In this document: positions 55,095 through 64,000 of the stretch, piece by piece
Numbering within the stretch: the first letter of the stretch is position 1
Layout of the letters: every line of letters starts with the position of its first letter
Source: Clytia hemisphaerica
Taxonomy: Eukaryota > Cnidaria > Hydrozoa > Leptothecata > Clytiidae
Assembly: GCA_902728285.1 (NCBI GenBank)
Contig: CACVBU010001197.1
Span: 799,870 to 863,869, forward strand
Direction: 5' to 3'
DNA: 64,000 nt
Notes under the pieces: generated by a model
The model's input: only the letters and a program-made list of their open reading frames with translations
Databases searched by the model: none
What the model was told of the DNA's origin: nothing
Translations under genes and position numbers: made by a program

Positions 55095-57487
55095 TCAAGC
55101 TTCAGTCAGTATTTGCATTTGGTCGATGGCAAATGCATCAGCAAAAGCATCGTCTGAAATATTTGGAACATCTTTGAATCCTATAAAAAAGTCATTTGAA
55201 ATTTTTCCTGCTTTCCGAAATTTACTGGTATGCTTATCTGATATTCCAATGCAGATTGGCCACCGTTCACACTAAAGAGAGGAATTAGCCCATTTCGCGA
55301 TTTTAATACATGATATACGTCACCGCAGTAATAAACTTTTTATAGTTAAGACACTCTTTTGCAAATTGAGATCTTAGTTTTACAAAGACTACAAAGGTCT
55401 TAGTTTTTTCTCGAAGGAAAATCTGCACAAATTTGTGCATTTTTCTCCTTTAAATTGAATAGAAAATAGCATGTAACAGATGCGCGGATCCTAGGCTAAT
55501 GATAGTCGGCCTTTGATGTGCCGCATCCTCAGTCCGAAATATTTCGGTTGGACCCGACAATCTACGCAAAGGAGGGTTCAGCCCCTCCCCCACTGCAAAA
55601 TCCTTGACGTGGTTTTGCAAAAAAAACCATAATCCAAAACTTCCGAATGATGAAAATTTGTCCGAGCTTCAGAGATTTAGCACGTTGGAAGAAAAGTGCT
55701 TCATGGAGTGCCAGATAACTGGTGTAGTGCCAATAGGCTTCTGCTAATCCTCTTCTAGCGAAAAGATTTGCTTATATGAATATATATTCTTATAAAGGAA
55801 GTACAGTATATCTAAAGTTTACATAAAAACAAAAAAATTACTTTTTGCATACCGTTCAATACATCTTTGCAAACACGGAGGACATCTTTCCGATTTCCCA
55901 TCTTCATAATTTTCTTCGCTATTCCGTCATTGACGTAATCATCCATCGTCCACTCGCACCTCCCGTCTGTGTTCTGGGCAGCGTTTTCTTTCACTTCGTA
56001 AGGTTGGTCTTCGTTCTCCGAATCATCCATAGGAATGTGAAAACTTTCAAATGGGCTTAGTGGCATTATTGGGTTTTGTTTTTGAACAGTGTCAATTACC
56101 TGCGTGATAGAAAAATATGAATAAAAAATCCTCTTCCATTTAAAACATGAGTTTCGACCGCTAAAATGGGTTTCGGACCGCTGAAGTTGGGTTGCGACCA
56201 CTGACGGAAAAAATACGCAGCGCCGTAACGGGAGGAAGTCTTTTTTTCTTTGATGGTTTTAACCCTCCTAAAACCTAACGAAAGGCTTGGTTGAACTCAT
56301 AATTACTTACTTATAGAACGCAAACAGACTGACCTAAATTTTAACCTTTTGCAATGAGTCTAATAGACGATATCGGCTTAACGTGAAAACTCAGATTTGA
56401 TCCCCGAATATTGCCCACAATGCTTTGCGCGGAAAAAAGTTCACGGTGAAATTTTTTCCGCACAAAGCATTGTGGGCAATATTCGGGGATCAAATCTGAG
56501 TTTTCACGTTAAGCCGATATCGTCTATAGTTGTCATTTTTGAAAAGTGGTATTAATGTTATCAGGTTGTCCCAACAAAGTCTGGTTTACAACATAAAGCA
56601 AAATCATTTTAGTACTTTGACTGAAAGCTTTCTCTCTCCAGTGGACTTTTTAATTTGACTGTTTAAAAAAGTGAGAATAGTTGCAAATATACCTTGAGAT
56701 TGAAGTTAGGCCAACATTGGGGATGGTCTACATGTATGTTTACGGAGGGTTTGGTAGGCGTATTCAGTTCACTTCGATCAGTCTTTTTGCTACTGCGTGG
56801 TAATCTTTCAGCCTTTTTTACTTTCCTCTCTTGGGCACGAGTCTTAAGTTTGCTTTGCGTTGGTTTCTGTTTTTTGGGCGTTCCTCCTTTTTTGTTTCGT
56901 TTGTTTGAAAACCAGTTGAAAATCTATGGCGAAAACATTAATTCTAAGTTCAGATATGATAGATCTAACATTCTTTGATAACTTGAAAACGAGAACACTT
57001 TCACATTATCTTATCGTGTCGTTCATAAAACTGACCTTTTCGACTTCAACACCTATCTCTTTAGCCAGTTCTTCTTTTTCGTTTCCAGTTGGATAAGGAT
57101 TAAATTCGAAGAAATCTTCCAAACGCTCGAGTTGCTCGGCAGACATTCTAGCGTAGAAGTTTGGAAACACATTGTATCCTTCGGAACGCGTTTGAGATGG
57201 AGTCATTGGAGTAGGTTCAACAGCTAATCGTTTACCTAGGAAATGATTAAATAAGGTGTTTTGCTGTGTTTATTATACGAAAGATTGGTTTGAGGTGTAA
57301 AAGAAACTAGCGACAAAAGAGACTCGTCAACAAGTTTTTTTAGAAAAAATCAATTTTTGAACACAATCTAGATTATCATAGTATAAATGAAGTGCAAAAC
57401 TTAAAAGCCCCAATGGAAAATAAGCATTAAAAAAGATATAAGATGAAGGAGAAAGAGATACGTCTTACTTCTAGTGACAGCAGCCAT
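55095..57487 (-). CDS. Homeodomain protein with PBC-like second and third helices
   Basis: Five minus-strand exons: 57469-57487, 57036-57235, 56693-56923, 55842-56099, 55095-55271; 885 bp, 294 residues, phases consistent. The homeodomain spans about residues 31-92: MSAEQLERLEDFFEF, NPYPTGNEKEELAKEIGVE, then IFNWFSNKRNKK across an exon junction. NPYP, KEELAK and NWF-x-NKR resemble PBX/Exd, but the three-residue TALE loop insertion is missing, so it is a typical-length homeodomain. A basic tail (KKQKPTQSKLKTRAQERKVK) follows, then an acidic middle and an unrecognised C-terminus ending ILTEA. A probable nuclear DNA-binding regulator. The last junction is the least certain: an alternative GTATGC donor exists 11 bases earlier in transcription. 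Class not assigned. Confidence 0.75.
56363..56527. mobile_element. 165-bp near-perfect foldback element in homeobox-gene intron 3
   Basis: Arms of about 75 bases starting ATAGACGATATCGGCTTAAC and continuing through GAAAACTCAGATTTGATCCC and AATATTGCCCACAATGC pair almost perfectly around a loop GTTCACGGTGAAA. A strong hairpin in the pre-mRNA is expected. Confidence 0.8.
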
Positions 57488-58384
57488 GTTGTTTTGAAAG
57501 TAACGTTCACTTTATTCAAAATGCAATGCAATGACTTCAAATTAAAACTTTCTTCACGGGTTCACACCCCAGAAAATCATACTCAAAAGACCTCGAAATT
57601 CTTTCTTAAGTGTAAATAGTGAATGACAGAATGATTTGATGGCTCCATGTTTTTCTTTTTTAGAATACATAGTTTCTTAATGTGGAGCCTCTAAACAAAT
57701 AAATGCACGTGGATTCGACACTTTTCTACAACGACGCCACAATTTTCATTGAAAAGCCCAGAGAAATGTTTTGAAGTAATTGCATTGCATGTTTTCTTCC
57801 TATCTCGCGTGGTATTTTCTATAACTAAAATTGATTCTTTAAAGGTTTTGTTTTTAAATAAGAGTGATATCGTTTGCTTACTCATCAATTTTAATTTACA
57901 AGCTTTTTCACATTGGATTGATACAGATGTGGAGCAAGATTGGTCAGTAAGAGGAAAAGAAAACCATTTTTTTTGCTTATATCAGCACAATATAACAATA
58001 GGCAGACACTGTCCTGATATGAAATATGTGCCTGATATGAAACGGGAACACTTATGTAAAAATAAAACCTACAAAAGGAATAAATAGATTGTACATTTCA
58101 GGCAAAGTCAAAACTTAGAGAAATGACAACCATCCGTGTTGTAGCTGTTAATATATGCGATCGATTGTTTTAAAACATGACCTTCATATGATGGAAAAGA
58201 TTATCTCAAAGTCAGCAATACGGTTAACGAATTTAAAAAGTCATTCAGGAATTATGTCTGAAGGTAGATATTTAAATTATAAAATTGTACAAAATCTGAA
58301 AAAAAAATTGCATAAAGATTTAAACAGATTCAAGCTTTGTTTATTGCTCTCCTGCTATTACTATTTCTTCTTCTTCTTAACAAG
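57488..58384. other. Intergenic region between INTS10 and the homeobox gene
   Basis: INTS10 3' flank and homeobox promoter side. A minus-strand AATAAA (TTTATT 58340-58345) lies only about 40 bases past the INTS10 stop, giving a very short 3' UTR. Open frames on the + strand here have no recognisable content. Confidence 0.45.
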
Positions 58385-61300
58385 TCATAGAATGGCATCC
58401 ATGATAGCTCGGCGTTCATTTTTCAGGAAGTTTGCGATGAGTGCATGTACAGAATCATGAGAGAGTTGTACTTGACGTACAATGGATGATCGAAAACCGC
58501 CTTCCACCGATTTGTTCACTCCGCGCGTTACTGTTCGTCTGGAAGAAAAAAGAAACCGAGTTTTAAAGATTTGACCAAAAGTCTAACCTTTTAAAGTCTT
58601 TGTCAAAAGTAAGTGGACACTTTAAATCTTCAATAATTTCTCAGCACCTGTTTACTCTGTATCTAAAAGCCATACGGAAAGGTATTTTCTAGGAAGCAGC
58701 GTCACATGAAAGGTCTGCAAAAAGTCTCTGATAGGCAGGCTTTACACCAAACGAACTTTATAGCTAAGGATAGACTCAGCATTTAGTAGCACATTTTCAA
58801 CAAAACTCGACATTGAAGGAATTTTCTACAAAGAACTTTCAGATGAAAGTGTATGATTGGTAGGTCTAAACCTTTTTAAGTTTTCATTCGTGTTTTGCAA
58901 TCGTTATATAATAGGTCAAAAAACAATTTGGTTTGATCAATCTTCAGCTAAATCTTTTTTATAAGAACAAAATTTTAGAAGCATTTAAATGGTCTTAACT
59001 TTTGAGTTTTAAGCTTAAAATGTTTCAAAATGTTCTTATTTTTACCATTTTGTATTTAGTTTGTGTGATTTCCTAAGAAATTGCGTGTTTTAGAGTCCAC
59101 GAAGCCTTGTGTTCTTAACTTGTTCTTAATATTTTGGCAATCGAAGCCTTATGTTCTGATAAAGTTTGTTCTTATATGTAGCTTCTTTTTATTCTCACTG
59201 AGAACATGTCAAAAATAAGCGAAGCCTTGAATATTTTTGACATGTTCTTAATATTTAGCGAGTTATCGAAGCCCTTTATTCTTGAACAGTTTGTTTTTAT
59301 GAATAACGTGTAGCTATTGATGGCAATGAATTATAAAAATCTATACTTGATCCTTCACTGCTAAGTAGAAAACCATTTCCAATTTTTCTGCTTATTCAGA
59401 TTAGCCCATTTAAAACCAACCCTTTGCAGGGTGGCCAGCGATTTTAGTCATTGAAAATCAAGTATATTCAAGTACTTTTTGGAGCATTTTCGATAATTTT
59501 CAAGTATATCTTTTGCTATTTTCAAGTATACGAAGGTGCAAAATTCAAGTACATTCAAGTATATTTTGAACTTTACGTCCGGTGCTTCGTTAGAATAGGG
59601 ATATCCGGATCCTCAATTTGCCAGAAATTTTATGGGCTTCCCTTTCTTAAAAATATTATGACAAAATTCTGTGCACAAAATAATGTCACTGATGCCAGAA
59701 TTATTTTGACATTTTCTCAAATTAAACAACAGATCAAAATGTGCTTTAGAAACTAGTGAATTTATGACACCATGGCGTACTACAGCGGTTGTCTAATTTC
59801 TAGAATTTTATTACTAAACAGCTTACGTAGCAAGGTTGTCAAATCAGAAGGTTTGGTTCCGAGCGAAGAGGGTAGAATATCTTTTGCAATTCTAAGTAGT
59901 AGGAAGAAATTTTCCGATATTTCCAGAATGTTTTCTAGAGACTATCAGAAATATTTTCTTCAAATATCAGACTTCAAGACTTTTGAGACATTTCCAGTTC
60001 TAGCAGACAAAGAAACCGTGTAATTAAGAGTTTAGTCAATTCAGTCAAATCAAAAACTTTGCTGAAAAATTGACATTTTCCCAATTTTCAACTTCTTATT
60101 TCTAGAATCATTTCCCTATGGCTCACTGCTCCCTGAAGGTCTATTTTCTAGCAAGAGTTTTTAACATAGAAAATTGGCGGGCACTTTTCATGTAGCACTT
60201 TTCATGTCGCTACCTTTCAAACTTTTCAAAAATACCACCATCAATTTTAAATAGGTCAAGTGTCCTGATATTAGTGGGTTTCATGATTATTTGGAGGACC
60301 CACCAAGGTTGGGTCCGACGAAGAAAATTTTGAAAAATAGGGATTCAAAGATTGGCTAAAACCATCAATTTCAAGGGACTCTAGAAAGAAATTTCCTGAC
60401 TTTTCCCTGACTTTTCCAGATTTCCCTGACTTTTTCTAAAAATAGCCCTTTTTCCAGGTTTTCCCTGACCGCTTTAGCATTAGCCTGCACAATTCATTTA
60501 CCATGGGCTCCGTTTTTCAGCAGTAGCTTGATTTTTGAGCTGAAGAATATCTAAGATTCTGCTTTTACTTTTTTTCATTTTTTGTATGCCCATTAAGGTT
60601 CATCTTTTTAAAAAAAGCCATATCAAATAGGTTAAGTGAATAAGACCAACCAAGAATGTCCAACCTTACAAATAGGGTACAATACATTGTTATCAGGAGG
60701 ACCCACCATGGTTGGGTCCGAATAGAAAATTTTGGAAAATTTATACTTCAAAACAGGCTGTAAGAGCCCTGGAAATAGAAGATTTGATTGAAAAAAGAAA
60801 TTCAAGTATTTTCAAGTATTCAAATTTATCATTTTCAAGTATATACTGGAAAAATGGGCATTTTTTCAGAAACTCCAGTATAATCAAGTACCAATATTTT
60901 TTTCCAGTATATTCAAGTATTTTCAAGTATTTCCAGTATCGCTGGCCACCCTGCTTTGCCAAAAAAAAAAAAAAAGTCACTTGGTGGCATTTTCATCAGG
61001 CGGGGCGAGCGTCAACGCGATGGAATCGATGGAATGTAAATATGCAAATTCTTCCAAAATGTCAATCTCTAAAAAAGAGAAACATCTGATATGTTGCGAA
61101 AGTAACAATCTCAATAAAAAAACGAGTAAATTTTGGCTCAGGCTGGTTCTTATTGTATTATTACTTTAGAACAGTAAATTAATTTTGAGCCTGCAATGTT
61201 CCTAATTCTGATTAGCATTCGCAAACTAGAGGGAGGTAACCGATCAAGAAAAAGATACTCTATACTCTTGATCCACTCTAAGTTTGTTTTTAATATTCGC

Positions 61301-62400
61301 TGAGCCTCAGATTGTTATTAATTTGTTCTTAGATTTTGGCAAATTTCAGCTTCGTGTTCTAATAAAATTATTGTTATAAAAAAAGGCTCGCATTTGTTTT
61401 GGGCAGGTAAAAGGTGCATAGCAAACTAACAATGTTTTTTGAAATTTACTCTTTTCTTTAGTAGGATTCCACACATTGATTCAGGCCTGCTTTTTTTCTA
61501 AAATATTCCAAAACGAAAATCGAACTCACGTATAACGTAGTTGAAGAAAAGTTCATAAGTGAATGATTTTTCATCTTGTGCTTGTATCAGTTTCAATAGA
61601 TGTAAGAAGAATTCTTCGTGTTTTGTCCATGAGAGTTGGGAGAGGACAATCAGATGGCCGATCGTCATGTTACGTTGAATACCCTCTGTGTATAAACCGT
61701 TCTAAAACAAAATCAAGAGGGCGAGTGAAAGAATCCTTCAAAAACGGGGCGGGCGAACGAGTTTTGTACACATTTGGGAATAAATCTATGAGCGCCGAGG
61801 GAACGGTTAAAATTCCAATAGGATCGGAAAGATCAACCAGGATCTTTGAAAATCTGAAAACATCAATCGAAAGTGACACTGTAGCTACGATCAACTCTTT
61901 TGATATACCATACAATTAAAACAAGACAAAAGAAGATCAGATAAAAATACAAGCAATCGATACCTTGAGGGTTGCGAAGATGATTTGCACCACGTAATTG
62001 AGGATGTCATGCGGGTTTGTCGTGATCAGAACAAGATTTCGACCTGCGATAACACAAATATAAATGATGAAAGAAAAATTCAGTCCTGAAGGTTTATACT
62101 TATTTGTAAATCCAAAAAAAAAAACATTGTTGATTTTTGGAGTAAAGGATTTCATGATGAAACTAACTTTGAGGATAAAAGGCCAAGCGATTTTCACAAC
62201 CAATAAAACACGAGAAGAGTTCTACATATATCACAATAATACTCTAGGCTTTTTCATTGAAAAGAAAATAGATAATAAGCTATGGGAAAGCACAAACCTT
62301 CAGACTTGAGATTATGTTTTGGTTCATCTTGAGGTGTGTTGTTTTCGAATGCAGTTATTGGTATTGTAGAGATAACATCTAAGCCTTTCTCACATGCTGC
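58385..62400 (-). CDS. INTS10: Integrator complex subunit 10, C-terminal part
   Basis: Five minus-strand exons: 62298-62400, 61964-62043, 61530-61701, 60981-61068, 58385-58538 (597 bp, 198 residues to TGA). Phases 1, 0, 1, 2 match at every junction. Recognised by family-typical blocks: CEKGLDV, NMTIGHLIVLSQLSW, SFTYELFFNYVI, QIDILEEFAYLHS and TVTRGVNKSVEGGFR, in the same order and spacing as vertebrate INTS10. Upstream exons lie beyond the right edge or were not found between 62401 and 64000. INTS10 belongs to the INTS10-13-14(-15) module of Integrator, which works on nascent RNA polymerase II transcripts and enhancer RNAs (family knowledge). Introns hold a 1.5 kb TIR element. Confidence 0.9.
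59427..60953. mobile_element. CAGGGTGGCCAGCGAT element in INTS10 intron
   Basis: Inverted ends CAGGGTGGCCAGCGAT ... ATCGCTGGCCACCCTG are flanked by CTTTG at 59422-59426 and 60954-60958. Sub-terminal tandem TTCAAGTAT words occur at both ends in mirrored positions, and GGACCCACC-x-x-GGTTGGGTCC dyads occur at about 60296 and 60699. The CAG...CTG ends look hAT-like, but hAT normally duplicates 8 bp. No transposase is seen. The right end lies 27 bases from the donor side of an INTS10 exon. Confidence 0.8.
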
Positions 62401-62537
62401 CTTTCAAATAAAACATATTAATAAGCCATGAAAAACGAAGTTTTCTTTGGTAGGGAAATGGTCAAATGTCAAGCCACGGGTATACAATGTCCTGATTGAT
62501 TAGACGATTAGCAGTAAAAGAACAAGTGATACTTTTA

Positions 62538-63353
62538 TGGACCTACCTGGTTATGCATTTAACACATATATAATTGTTATCTACGTGAGTGTGACCATTA
62601 AACAATTATTCAGAACACAAATAGTGACGATCTATTAAAATTAGTCGCTTGTTTCTTATAAAAAAAACGTTTAGGAACCAAAATTTCATGCTCTTGAAAT
62701 ATCTTTCATATTCAAGACTTCGTGAGCAAGAGCATTGATTTATGCTTATTAATAGTGATTCTTATGGATAAAGATGCGTTTTTTGAGCTGAAAAATTCTT
62801 TTTTTACAAAAATCTGCTTGAGCCATCTTTTACCAACTTTCATGCAAAAAGTCAGAAAAAAACAATGATCCAATATTTCCACAAGTCCAAAAAACGCTTT
62901 TTTTAGCCGTTATTGGCTGAAATTTACCTCAAAATTTTTTTTTCAAAAAACGAGCTCCGTCACATTCGAGGGTTTATAGTTATGCATCTTTGTGCAAAAA
63001 AATCATAAAGAATGAAAGAGCCAATCTCGAGAAAAGCTAATACCTAAGTAATTGATAATGTGCTTATAAAAAAATATTGAATGTGGCCAGTTTTTCTATA
63101 AAAACACGCCTAGCAACCAAAAGTTCATGTCTCAACACACATATTCTTTAAAAGTAAGCCCTCGTGAGCAATAAAAAAAATCTATCTCATAAAAAAAATT
63201 GAGTAATTTGACTAAGAACATTTATGTATGCTTATTAATAGTGATTCTTATAGATAAACATACGTTTTTTGGTAACAGACGAACGGACGAACGAGCGAAC
63301 GGACGAACGAACAAACACAGGTTAATTTATAGGACCTCCACCGGGTAGGTCCA
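62538..63353 (+). mobile_element. TGGACCTACC element, copy 3
   Basis: Ends TGGACCTACC ... GGTAGGTCCA. The interior shares GAGCTCCGTCACATT, TTTGTGCAAAAAAATCA and AATCTCGAGAAAAGCTAAT with copies 1 and 2. The right end has GAACGGACGAACGAGCGAAC and TTAATTTATAGGACCTCCACC. Non-coding. A nested internal repeat GCTTATTAATAGTGATTCTTAT appears twice (about 62744 and 63230). Confidence 0.8.
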
Positions 63354-64000
63354 AAAACAGTGCATTAAGAGGAGAATGTCGCAGTCCAATGAGCGAAACG
63401 CACAAGGTCTCGAGAAAGATTTGTCAATTTCGCATAGCGAAAGTATTCAAATTTCTGTCTATCGAGAAAATTTTTGGGGCGCAAATTATGGCGTGGGCGT
63501 TTGGCTGCGGGCGTACTACAGGCAATATTCTAAAGGTGGACTCACTCACAAAGATAAAAAACTAATATGCGCTAGTGCAAGAAGTGTAACCAAGCCTTTG
63601 TAAACATTCATCGTGAGAACTTTTTAATGGCTGCTTGATTGGGTGCACATGCTTTTGAAACTTGCTGCTGCTGTTTAAATCTTTCTCATGTTTTCTGGTC
63701 TTTTGTAGAGTATTTAAAGAGGTTTATTATTCGTTTACTACTAAGTATTTTATGTTTGTGTAGTTAGTGAATGCACCAATAAATTGATAATGCTCAGTAT
63801 AAAGTGATTTAAATTTCCACAGGGACAACCCACCTCTTCTTCACTAAAACTACAAACAGCGCAGGTATGATTTTTTTCCTTTTTTCACCAGATAGTTATT
63901 TGTTAATAGTGAAACCAATTGTGACAAACAGTCAGTTTAGCAAGTATTTCCTAGAAATCATGTCGATTGAAATTCATTTTCTTATAAGTTAGTTACCGTG
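63354..64000. other. Right edge, with a weak + strand exon candidate at 63823-63864
   Basis: No INTS10 exon is recognised here. A pyrimidine tract, CCACAG, and 42 bases later CAG followed by GTATGA outline a phase-0 exon candidate on the + strand (GQPTSSSLKLQTAQ). The protein is not recognised and support is splice-signal only. The frame 63376-63603 is open but also unrecognised. Confidence 0.2.

Noticed and set aside
61670-61915. Minus-strand 81-codon frame over an INTS10 exon
   Set aside because: The correct frame is shifted after the acceptor at 61702; this frame reads intron and then the wrong phase.
63376-63603. 75-codon frame at the right edge as a new gene start
   Set aside because: No recognisable domain and no matching splice donor at its end; kept only as a note under the edge region.

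Overview
The window is a piece of AT-rich animal nuclear genome. It carries multi-exon genes with GT-AG introns, the planar-polarity protein Van Gogh, a trithorax/MLL histone methyltransferase, PRMT1 and Integrator subunit 10, and animal-type transposons (a CR1/Jockey-group LINE, a PIF/Harbinger element and many TIR and hairpin MITEs). The single KMT2A/B-type gene and the repeat style suggest a non-vertebrate, perhaps an early-branching animal such as a cnidarian. That placement is inference. All gene models below were built by joining exons by hand from splice signals, reading phase and similarity to remembered protein families. No alignment was run.

Layout. The + strand opens with the last coding exon of VANGL (3-596) and its 3' UTR. 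About 14 kb of transposon-dominated DNA follows: several TTAA-flanked and TIR elements between 1.6 and 8.6 kb, then an intact two-ORF LINE at about 8.8-13.9 kb. From there every host gene is on the - strand, so in transcription order they run right to left: INTS10 (C-terminal part, 62400 to 58385), a homeodomain gene (57487 to 55095), a 27-exon KMT2A/B orthologue (53159 to 25626, about 3460 residues) and PRMT1 (18999 or 23135 to 14428).

KMT2 is modelled completely, and the exon lengths sum to a multiple of three. In order it has an FGESG-type N-terminus, three AT-hooks, a CXXC domain, PHD1-3, a degenerate bromodomain region, an extended PHD, FYRN, a 1019-codon linker exon, FYRC, a Win motif, SET and post-SET. 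Its 5.2 kb intron 20 holds an apparently intact Harbinger transposon (DDE transposase plus Myb-like partner) and a MITE. PRMT1 introns hold six copies of a C/D-box snoRNA on the gene's own strand, with compensatory terminal-stem changes. This is the most interesting RNA signal in the window.

Functionally, KMT2 (H3K4 methylation) and PRMT1 (arginine methylation) are chromatin and transcription regulators. INTS10 belongs to the Integrator complex at RNA polymerase II, and the homeodomain protein is a probable DNA-binding factor. Four chromatin or transcription genes in one tandem block may be coincidence. Much of the remaining sequence is nested mobile DNA whose ends and target-site duplications can be read directly.
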